DNA from: Roseovarius autotrophicus
GTDB lineage: Bacteria > Pseudomonadota > Alphaproteobacteria > Rhodobacterales > Rhodobacteraceae
NCBI RefSeq assembly: GCF_018069895.1
Contig: NZ_JAGQDH010000021.1
Span: 1-39,736 of the forward strand
Length of the DNA: 39,736 nt
Direction of reading: 5' to 3'
Part shown: piece by piece, positions 19,413 through 24,940 of the stretch
Layout of the letters: each line of letters starts with the position of its first letter
How positions within the stretch are numbered: the first letter of the stretch is position 1
Made by a program: the position numbers and the translations under genes
The notes under the pieces: generated by a model
The model's input: only the letters and a program-made list of their open reading frames with translations
The model's database searches: none
Told to the model about the DNA's origin: nothing

Positions 19413-20009
19413 TCAATCGCCCCCGCGCACGGCGCGCCAGATCGGTGCAATGCGTTTGCGGATGGTGCTTTCCTCGGGCACATCGCCGGAGGTGGAACCG
19501 GCGATGAACCAGTCCTGCACCTCGGCAATCAGCGCCGCCTGCGAGGCGGGAAACCCCATCTCGTTGAGCCGCTTGAACAGCCAGATCGTCATGGCCTCCC
19601 AGTCATAGCGTGACCCTGCGCCTGTGCCATGGGAAGACCGCCGCAAGAGCTCGCGCTCTTCCTCGAATCGGTGCAGGGCTTCGGCCGGAAACATCAGATC
19701 GGTGGCGCGCACCAGAATACCCTCCGAGGGCTCGGTCACGCGCAGCCAGGTCTCGCTGCCGGCGGGCAGGATGCGCCTCAGGCGGCAGGTTTCGTCGCTG
19801 GGGCCGAAACGGCGAAACAGCGGCATCAGTTCCGCAAGCGACACTTCGACCAGACCACCGTGCAGATCATCACCGCACTGCACGGGCTCGATCCCGATCA
19901 TCGCCCTGAGATGGCCCGAGGCCGCCCAGCCTGCCACATCGGCGGCTGAGCAGCCCCAGCGCGCAGAAACCTCGTAGATGGAGTAGAAGGCAACAGCAGG
20001 AAGCGGCAT
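19413..20009 (-). CDS. Phage-type HTH protein of unknown function
   Basis: A 198-residue protein I do not recognise by name. Residues about 8-35 (YSIYEVSARWGCSAADVAGW) look like a MerR- or AlpA-type helix-turn-helix, and the C-terminal third (DWEAMTIWLFKRLNEMGF to IAPIWRAVRG) is compact and helical. It is the only leftward gene between the integrase and the early operon, facing the 0.6-kb control region that contains palindromes. That placement suits a repressor or lysogeny regulator, which is an inference from position. The ATG follows AAAGGAGACCCCG. Confidence 0.65.
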   Translation of the reverse strand: MPLPAVAFYSIYEVSARWGCSAADVAGWAASGHLRAMIGIEPVQCGDDLHGGLVEVSLAELMPLFRRFGPSDETCRLRRILPAGSETWLRVTEPSEGILVRATDLMFPAEALHRFEEERELLRRSSHGTGAGSRYDWEAMTIWLFKRLNEMGFPASQAALIAEVQDWFIAGSTSGDVPEESTIRKRIAPIWRAVRGGD

Positions 20010-20148
20010 CGGGGTCTCCTTTCAGGCATAGGGCATTGTTCGGCCAGGGCCGGGAAATGATCGGGCAACAGACATCTGTTCAGCGCCAGGAGGCGCTGTC
20101 GGGGACGAGCAAAAGCGAAGCGTGGCTTTGACAATACCTGTCGTGGAC

Positions 20149-20163
20149 GGTGCATCATGCACC
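20149..20163. promoter_or_regulatory. Palindrome near a TTGACA box, candidate operator
   Basis: GGTGCA-tca-TGCACC is a perfect 6-bp inverted repeat. It starts 16 bases after TTGACA (20128-20133), so it would cover the -10 position of that promoter, the usual place for a repressor site. The -10 itself (TGCATC) is poor. Confidence 0.4.
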
Positions 20164-20398
20164 GGTCCCGTGGGCCGTTTGCGATTCTTCCAGACTGCTC
20201 GGGGAAAAACTACTCGCCTCAAACGTGCCCTGTCACCCCGAAACTGACCGCGAACTGGCGGACATCCGGGGCCCTCGGCACAAACCATTGTTTATCTTTT
20301 GTTCTTTTTCTCACGTCCCACCGGAACGCGGATTCAGCCCAAATCCGCCCCGGCCATCCTGACGGAACGCACCCGGAATCCGTTCTCGCGCGGGGTGC

Positions 20399-20417
20399 TC
20401 CGGTGAATGTCACCGGA
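20399..20417. promoter_or_regulatory. Perfect 8-bp palindrome, candidate operator
   Basis: TCCGGTGA-atg-TCACCGGA has perfect symmetry around a 3-base centre. The spacing (19 bases overall) suits a dimeric HTH regulator. It may equally be a small RNA hairpin. Confidence 0.4.
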
Positions 20418-20520
20418 AGCGGAACCGGCCTTTCCGGAACGGGCGGGGCAAGCGCCGGAAACTCGCAGCCGGTGGCCCCGCCCGAAGGGGTCAAGACGCT
20501 CCAAACCCAATAAAACATGG

Positions 20521-20559
20521 GGTGGAATTGAGGAAGCGTTTCAATTCCACCTTCCGCCT
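20521..20559 (+). repeat. 20-base repeat copy 2 with 11-bp inverted repeat
   Basis: Bases 20540-20559 repeat 17944-17963 exactly. Here the repeat is also the right arm of an inverted repeat: GGTGGAATTGA (20521-20531) pairs with TCAATTCCACC (20541-20551) around 9 bases. It lies 94 bases before the excisionase-like gene. Copy 1 lacks the full left arm, so the shared half-site may be the conserved part. Confidence 0.7.
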
Positions 20560-20633
20560 CGTTTCCTCCCCTCGGCCTCTGCTCTGATCTGCGCAGCCCG
20601 AACCAGTCGGGCTTCAAACTGAGGAGAGAGCAG

Positions 20634-20885
20634 ATGTCAGAGACGATGGCATGTGAGCCAGGGGCCGCGCCCCTCAACCTATTGGCGGACTGGATCAGCC
20701 GCGAGGACCTGGCCGAAGAGCTGATGGTCAAACCCGACACGCTGGCGCGATGGGAAGCCCGGCGCGAGGGGCCTCCGTGCATGCGCATTGGCCGGAAAGT
20801 CTACTATCGCCAAAGTAGTGTACGGGAGTGGCTCCTGAGCCGTGAGCAGGGCCAACCCGTGCGCAAAGGGAGGGGTCGCCGGTGA
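20634..20885 (+). CDS. Excisionase-like HTH protein
   Basis: An 83-residue DNA-binding protein with a MerR/AlpA-type winged helix: WISREDLAEELMVKPDTLARWE, followed by GPPCMRIGRKVYYRQSSVREWL (each cited in part, residues about 20-68). Such proteins assist excision by bending the attachment site or regulate the integrase. The ATG follows GAGGAGAGAGCAG. It is the first gene of the early operon and its stop overlaps the next start by 4 bases (GTGA). It could be a transcription regulator rather than an excisionase. Confidence 0.8.
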   Translation: MSETMACEPGAAPLNLLADWISREDLAEELMVKPDTLARWEARREGPPCMRIGRKVYYRQSSVREWLLSREQGQPVRKGRGRR

Positions 20886-21151
20886 GCCTTCCCCTTCCCT
20901 TCCGCAAGCGCGCCCAGCGTGATCAGGTGCGCCAAGACTGGATCGACGAGCGGCTGCGCGAGGCGCGGATCGTCGTCGCCGATGTCGCGCATCATTCCGA
21001 CCATCTGATCCGGCTCGCCTGCACTGTGCTGATCCAGCACGGCGAGACACCGGCCGAGCGCGAGGACGCGCGGATCCTGCTTGTCGTCCTCGATGCGCGA
21101 TCGCCCGGTCGCGCTGGGCGTCCCCGGCCTGACCCGGAGGTGCGCCGATGA
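20882..21151 (+). CDS. Small phage-type protein, unknown function
   Basis: An 89-residue protein starting with GTG in a GTGA overlap with the preceding gene and ending in an ATGA overlap with the next. It is rich in Arg and Asp and largely helical (RQDWIDERLREARIVVADV, then a second amphipathic helix around residues 40-70). I recognise no family. The tight overlaps on both sides make it a real member of the operon. Confidence 0.65.
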   Translation: MSLPLPFRKRAQRDQVRQDWIDERLREARIVVADVAHHSDHLIRLACTVLIQHGETPAEREDARILLVVLDARSPGRAGRPRPDPEVRR

Positions 21152-21570
21152 AGCGCCGCGGCACACCCGAGGCCGATCTGCAACGCGCGGTGGTGCAGGC
21201 GCTGCGCTTTGCCCTGCCCCGCACGGCCATCATCCACCACTGCGCCAACGAGGTGACCGAGGCGGGCCCGCGCGGCGCTAAACGCCAGGCGATCCTGGTC
21301 GGCATGGGCGTCCATCCGGGCTTTGCTGATCTGATGATCCTTTGCGAGGGGCGTGTGCTGTTCCTCAAGCTGAAATCCCTCAAGGGGCGGCTCAGCCCGA
21401 GCCAGGAGGCGTTTCGCGAGGCCGTGCTGACGCAGGGCCATGGCTGGGCGCTGGTGCGCTCGCTCGACGATGCGCTGGGCGCGCTGGCGGATCATGGCTT
21501 CATCACGCGTGTCGTGCAGCCTGATACCGTAAACAGCGTTGCCACCCCTGCGCGGAGGGCTACGCAATGA
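21148..21570 (+). CDS. VRR-NUC domain protein with altered active-site residue
   Basis: A 140-residue protein of the VRR-NUC (PD-(D/E)XK) type, common in phage replication modules, where such enzymes cut branched DNA. The core GMGVHPGFADLMI with Asp61, strand VLFL, and GRLSPSQEAF are clear. The motif normally reads ExK (as in FLEVKS). Here it reads FLKLKS, with Lys74 in place of the catalytic Glu and Lys76 kept. One base change (GAG to AAG) would explain it, so the product may bind DNA without cutting. GGAGG lies 7 bases before the ATG. ATGA overlaps both neighbours. Confidence 0.82.
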   Translation: MKRRGTPEADLQRAVVQALRFALPRTAIIHHCANEVTEAGPRGAKRQAILVGMGVHPGFADLMILCEGRVLFLKLKSLKGRLSPSQEAFREAVLTQGHGWALVRSLDDALGALADHGFITRVVQPDTVNSVATPARRATQ

Positions 21571-22631
21571 GCCATACCGCCACCAACTGGGCCATTCAGC
21601 AGCGCGGGCTGAAGCCCACGACCAAGATCGTGCTCTGGCATCTCTGCGACCGGTTCAACCCGGATTACGGTTGTTTCCCGTCGCAGGTCCAACTGGCGCA
21701 TGATTGCGAAATCAGCCGCGCCACGCTGAACCGCCATCTCGATGTTCTCGAAGCCTGCGGCCTGATCCGCCGCATCCGCATGGTCGATCGTCGCACCGGA
21801 CAGCAAAAGCCCACCCGCTATCTTCTGGGCTTCGAGCAGGGCTTTCTGCCGCCCCGGTCAAACCCGCCTGATGCCGATCAGAGCGCCCCTTTCGACCTCG
21901 ATGCGGCGGGCGATCCATGTCCGGATTTGAGACACGGCCCTGATGATGAAAAGCCAAGCACAGACAATCGCTTGCCGTCAGAATCCGGATCAAGCCCGTG
22001 TCTCATTTCCGGACATGGCCCCGTGTCTCATTCTGGCGCAATCCCGTGTCTCAAAAATGGCGATCCCCGTGTCTCAAAACGAGACACTAACCCTGTAAGG
22101 GAACCTCTAAATAAACCAGTAAAGGAGGAGGAGGGCGCGCAAGCGCGCGAGGCCATCTCCGAGGAGTATTTCGGGGAGTTGGTCCGGGCGCTGGGCCTGG
22201 ACCCCACCGCCCTGCCCGGCTGGTGGCAAGGCTGGCCGCCGCGGGAGCATGTCCGCCGCTGGCGCGACGATCTGGGTCTCGACGAGGATGCAATCCTTGC
22301 CGTGGCCGAGGCCTCGCGGCGGGACCATCCAGAGCCGCCGGACGGGCCCAAGGCGCTCGATCGTGCCATGCAGCGCGCCGCCCAGCGCCTGAAGCAGACC
22401 GGCGCGGCGGTCGCGAAGAAGGGCGCTGCGCCAAGCAACGGCGAGACCCGACGCCGGAAGCGCGACGATGGCCCCAGGCCCAGCGACGACGAACTGGCCG
22501 CGTTCTACGCCGATCTGGTGAACTCCGATCGGTTCCTGCCCCCCAGCATGATCAGCACCGCCATGTGCCACGCCATGCTGGAACGCGGCCTCGTGACGGT
22601 CGAGCGTTTGCGGGCGCGGGGGGTGCGGTGA
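21567..22631 (+). CDS. Phage-type replication initiator with winged helix
   Basis: A 354-residue protein with an N-terminal winged helix-turn-helix (about residues 15-85, including CFPSQVQLAHDCEISRATLN), as in phage replication proteins related to lambda O and RepA-like initiators. A poorly conserved, Pro- and Ser-rich linker (about 90-190) follows and then a helical C-terminal domain (about 195-354). The linker is encoded by the repeat array at 21928-22087, whose DNA repeats are read in different frames, so the array serves DNA and not protein. Start overlaps the VRR-NUC gene (ATGA) with GGAGGG upstream. Stop overlaps the methyltransferase start (GTGA). Confidence 0.75.
   Translation: MSHTATNWAIQQRGLKPTTKIVLWHLCDRFNPDYGCFPSQVQLAHDCEISRATLNRHLDVLEACGLIRRIRMVDRRTGQQKPTRYLLGFEQGFLPPRSNPPDADQSAPFDLDAAGDPCPDLRHGPDDEKPSTDNRLPSESGSSPCLISGHGPVSHSGAIPCLKNGDPRVSKRDTNPVREPLNKPVKEEEGAQAREAISEEYFGELVRALGLDPTALPGWWQGWPPREHVRRWRDDLGLDEDAILAVAEASRRDHPEPPDGPKALDRAMQRAAQRLKQTGAAVAKKGAAPSNGETRRRKRDDGPRPSDDELAAFYADLVNSDRFLPPSMISTAMCHAMLERGLVTVERLRARGVR
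21928..22087 (+). repeat. Iteron-like array inside the replication gene (candidate origin)
   Basis: CCCGTGTCTCA occurs four times on the plus strand at 21995-22005, 22020-22030, 22043-22053 and 22066-22076, spaced 25, 23 and 23 bases, close to two helical turns. An inverted 10-base copy lies at 21928-21937 (TGAGACACGG) and a partial inverted copy GAGACAC at 22081-22087. The spacing is not a multiple of three, so the same DNA gives PCL, PVS, PCL and PRV in the protein. Selection must therefore act on DNA. This mirrors the origin within lambda gene O. Confidence 0.75.
22088..22125 (+). other. AT-rich patch next to the iterons (candidate unwinding element)
   Basis: Directly after the last repeat the otherwise GC-rich gene turns AT-rich, with CTCTAAATAAACCAGTAAAG in the middle. 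The order iterons then AT-rich segment is that of theta-type and lambdoid origins, where the duplex melts beside the initiator array. No DnaA box was identified by eye. Confidence 0.5.
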
Positions 22632-23878
22632 ATGCCATGGTGTCACGTCCCCGGCACGGATTGTCCCTCTGCGCAGGCGGCGGAGGCCTGGATATGGGCC
22701 TCATGCTCGCCGAGCCCGGCTACCACACCCGATGCTTCGTCGAGTGGGAGGACTGGCCCCGAACTGTGCTCATCGCCGCCCAGCGCGCAGGGTATTTCGC
22801 CCCGGCCCCAATCTGGGATGATCTGCGCAGCTTCGATGCTCGGCCCTTCCGGGGGGCATTCGACCTCGTCCTTGCCGGATATCCCTGCCAGCCCTTCAGC
22901 GCGGCCGGAAAGCGCGGAGGGGCCGACGACCCGCGCCACCTCTGGCCCGAGGTCGCCCGTGTCATCGGCGAATGTTTCCCCGAATGGGTCTTCCTCGAAA
23001 ACGTCGCCGGTCACGTCACCCTCGGCCTTGAAACCGTCCTGCGAGAGCTTTGGGGACTGGGCTACACGCCTGCGGCGGGTCTGTTCAGCGCGGCAGAGGT
23101 TGGCGCGCCGCACCAGCGGCTGCGCATCTTCATCCTGGCCCACACCGATGAGCCTGCATCCCGGCACAGCCAGCTACAACCCGGCCGGGAACAGCGACTT
23201 CACCCGCAAGGCGGAAGCACTGGCGCTGGGCATCACCAGTTGGTCGACACCCAAGGCGACCGATGGGGCGAAGGGTGGACCGGGCCAGAGTTATGGTTCG
23301 GGAGGGATGCCGCCCCTGCCAGCGCAGGCAGCACAATGGCAGACCCCGGTAGCCGACGACCAGATGGACCGGCTCCGCGGCAAGATCAACAGCCGGGGCG
23401 AGCCGAAACTGTCGGCACAGGCCCTGCAATGGCCCACACCGGCGGCGCAGAACTGGAAGGGCAGCAGCCCGGCCAGCGTGACCCGCGCCGATGGCAAAAG
23501 CCGGATGGACATCCTGCATTACCGGGCGGAACAGGGCTTCACCCGCCCGGCCCCGGCGATCATCCCAGATGGGCAGCGGTCCTCGCGACACGCCCCGATC
23601 TCGCGCCCGCTCTGGGCTTCGATGATTGCCTCGCATGGGCGCGTCGCATCAAAGCGGATCCTGAAGAGCCGCGCACGGCGGCGGCTGAACCCGCTCTTCG
23701 TCGGATGGCTGATGGGCTGGCCCATCGGGCACGCGCTCTGCGCCTGCTCGGCAACGGAGTTCACCCTCTGGCAGCAGCACATGCGTGGCGCTCTCTCGCA
23801 GCTGCCCATGGCCTCGGGCCCGTGGATCTGGCGGCCGACGAAGGCCGCCCAGCGCCCGGCGCAGATGAACCTGTTTGA
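22628..23878 (+). CDS. DNA (cytosine-5) methyltransferase, phage type
   Basis: A 416-residue C5 cytosine methyltransferase that would protect the element from restriction or modify its own DNA. Motif I SLCAGGGGLDMGL is at 13-25, the catalytic PCQ with Cys87 in GYPCQPFSAAG, ENV at 124-126, QRLRIFILAH near 165-175, and motif X LLGNGVHPLAAAHAW with Gly375-Val378. All are in one open frame, so the enzyme is complete. I use GTG 22628, which forms the operon's usual GTGA overlap. ATG 22637 is the alternative. From 23148 on, the DNA also encodes a second protein in the +1 frame. Confidence 0.88.
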   Translation: MNAMVSRPRHGLSLCAGGGGLDMGLMLAEPGYHTRCFVEWEDWPRTVLIAAQRAGYFAPAPIWDDLRSFDARPFRGAFDLVLAGYPCQPFSAAGKRGGADDPRHLWPEVARVIGECFPEWVFLENVAGHVTLGLETVLRELWGLGYTPAAGLFSAAEVGAPHQRLRIFILAHTDEPASRHSQLQPGREQRLHPQGGSTGAGHHQLVDTQGDRWGEGWTGPELWFGRDAAPASAGSTMADPGSRRPDGPAPRQDQQPGRAETVGTGPAMAHTGGAELEGQQPGQRDPRRWQKPDGHPALPGGTGLHPPGPGDHPRWAAVLATRPDLAPALGFDDCLAWARRIKADPEEPRTAAAEPALRRMADGLAHRARALRLLGNGVHPLAAAHAWRSLAAAHGLGPVDLAADEGRPAPGADEPV

Positions 23879-23894
23879 AGGATTGCAGCCATGA
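23148..23894 (+). CDS. Nested +1-frame protein within the methyltransferase gene
   Basis: A 248-residue open frame (MSLHPGTASYNPAGNSDF at the start) lying almost wholly inside the methyltransferase, +1 relative to it. It looks like real protein: it has repeats WSTPKATDG, WQTPVADD and WPTPAAQN, then RLNPLFVGWLMGWPIGH and ATEFTLWQQHMRGALSQLP, features I associate with phage-encoded hypothetical proteins. Its codons are strongly G/C at third positions. Its TGA (23892-23894) forms the ATGA overlap with the next gene, whereas the methyltransferase stops 13 bases earlier. There is no obvious ribosome binding site before ATG 23148, so coupled or frameshifted translation is possible. Function unknown. 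Confidence 0.65.
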   Translation: MSLHPGTASYNPAGNSDFTRKAEALALGITSWSTPKATDGAKGGPGQSYGSGGMPPLPAQAAQWQTPVADDQMDRLRGKINSRGEPKLSAQALQWPTPAAQNWKGSSPASVTRADGKSRMDILHYRAEQGFTRPAPAIIPDGQRSSRHAPISRPLWASMIASHGRVASKRILKSRARRRLNPLFVGWLMGWPIGHALCACSATEFTLWQQHMRGALSQLPMASGPWIWRPTKAAQRPAQMNLFEGLQP

Positions 23895-24550
23895 GTTTTC
23901 ACAGCAGGATCGGCCGTGCAGGCGGCACGAAGGTCAAGCGCGCGCTGGGCGTGCAGGCGGCGCTGGAATGGGCGTTCCAGGTCGAGAAAGCTCAGTTGGA
24001 GCTGCCCCCGCCCCAGAACGTGACCGAGGAAGGCTTCGGCTTTGGCCTGGAATACGTCCTGCTGCAGCGCGCGGCGCTGGGCTGCAAGATCGACGGCGGC
24101 CAGCACAAGATGGGCAGCTACACCCATCCCGACGCCGAGGCGATCGCCGCCACCGTCGCCGGAATGCCCGACAGCCTCGGCGGCATCCGCATGGCGATCC
24201 GCGTGGCGGAACTCGCGCGCGCCGGGCTGACGCCGGACTGGATGCCGGGCGCGGTGCCCCGCTGCGTGCCGGTCGAGGTGAAGCGCAATCGGCATGGTGA
24301 TCGCGCAACCAGTATTGTGGTCGGGACCGAACGGGTTCTCGTCCGCGGCAAGTGGCGCACGCTCGAGGTTCGCGCCTGTCCGGTGACCTTCTCCCCGCAT
24401 CCCCATAAGATCGAAGCCGCGCGACGCGCCTATGATGACTGGTGGCAGGCGCTGAGCTGGGTGCGCGACGGGTTGATCGATGGTAGGATGTTGCGCGAGA
24501 TCAAGGTGACCAACTTGATGCCGAAGGTGGCGCCGTGGGAGCCGAAGTGA
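23891..24550 (+). CDS. Conserved phage-type hypothetical protein
   Basis: A 219-residue soluble protein at the end of the early operon. AAGGA lies 9 bases before the ATG, which overlaps the nested frame's stop (ATGA). Visible features are an N-terminal helical part (KVKRALGVQAALEWAFQVEK), a Gly-rich middle, and a C-terminal helical domain from about residue 165 (FSPHPHKIEAARRAYDDWWQAL). I do not recognise a family with known function. No catalytic motif is evident. After this gene the phage synteny breaks. Confidence 0.72.
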   Translation: MSFHSRIGRAGGTKVKRALGVQAALEWAFQVEKAQLELPPPQNVTEEGFGFGLEYVLLQRAALGCKIDGGQHKMGSYTHPDAEAIAATVAGMPDSLGGIRMAIRVAELARAGLTPDWMPGAVPRCVPVEVKRNRHGDRATSIVVGTERVLVRGKWRTLEVRACPVTFSPHPHKIEAARRAYDDWWQALSWVRDGLIDGRMLREIKVTNLMPKVAPWEPK

Positions 24551-24940
24551 ATGCAGTTGGTCTGGGCGGCGAGCGGCCTGTGACGTTGCAGCATCGCACC
24601 CGCGGCAATCTGCGATAGCCGCCGTTCGCGCCGCGCCCCGGGGGCGGCAAGATGCGCCGCCTGAGACCGTGGTGCGGCAAATGCCGATTACTCAGTCGAT
24701 GCAGCGCCACGGCTCGATGCTTTACCCCGCTGTTTCCGTTTCTGACTTCGACTTTCTCCCAGGTTCTGCTTCCGAGGGGAACCAGAAGGCTGTAGCATGG
24801 ACGCGCTTCCGATCCCCGTGATCGGGACGTGGCGTATCGGCCAGTTGGGATCTTCGATGAAAGATCTCACTGTTCCCTAAGGGCGCCATGCTCCCCCCAC
24901 GAGGACGGTGCGGAAAACGATCCTTTCATCGGGGAAGAAA
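24551..24940. other. Junction between phage operon and cargo locus
   Basis: No supported gene in 390 bases. A GTG at 24547 overlaps the previous stop in the operon's usual GTGA manner and opens a 23-codon frame ending at 24618, probably the stump of a deleted next gene. GC content falls near 24700, where the cargo DNA begins. No clear promoter pair was found ahead of the giant gene. Confidence 0.4.

Larger units (their letters stand above)
20010..20633. promoter_or_regulatory. Control region between divergent phage genes
   Basis: No supported gene in 624 bases. It separates the leftward HTH gene from the rightward early operon, as in a lysogeny switch. It contains a TTGACA at 20128-20133, three inverted repeats (20149-20163, 20399-20417, 20521-20551) and the second copy of the 20-base repeat. 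CCGGAA recurs several times between 20370 and 20460. An AT-rich run sits at 20286-20312. Confidence 0.5.

Noticed and set aside
21928..22087. CRISPR array
   Set aside because: Units are 11 bases with 12-14 base gaps, too short, and they lie in a coding gene with no cas genes. I see no CRISPR elsewhere in the window.
21990..22090. Repeats in the initiator linker as a protein repeat
   Set aside because: The 11-base unit falls in three different reading frames, so the protein segments differ. Only the DNA repeats.
22628..23894. Reading the methyltransferase region as a simple frameshifted pseudogene
   Set aside because: The methyltransferase frame is open and keeps motif X at its end, so no repair is needed to make a full enzyme. 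The second frame must be explained separately.
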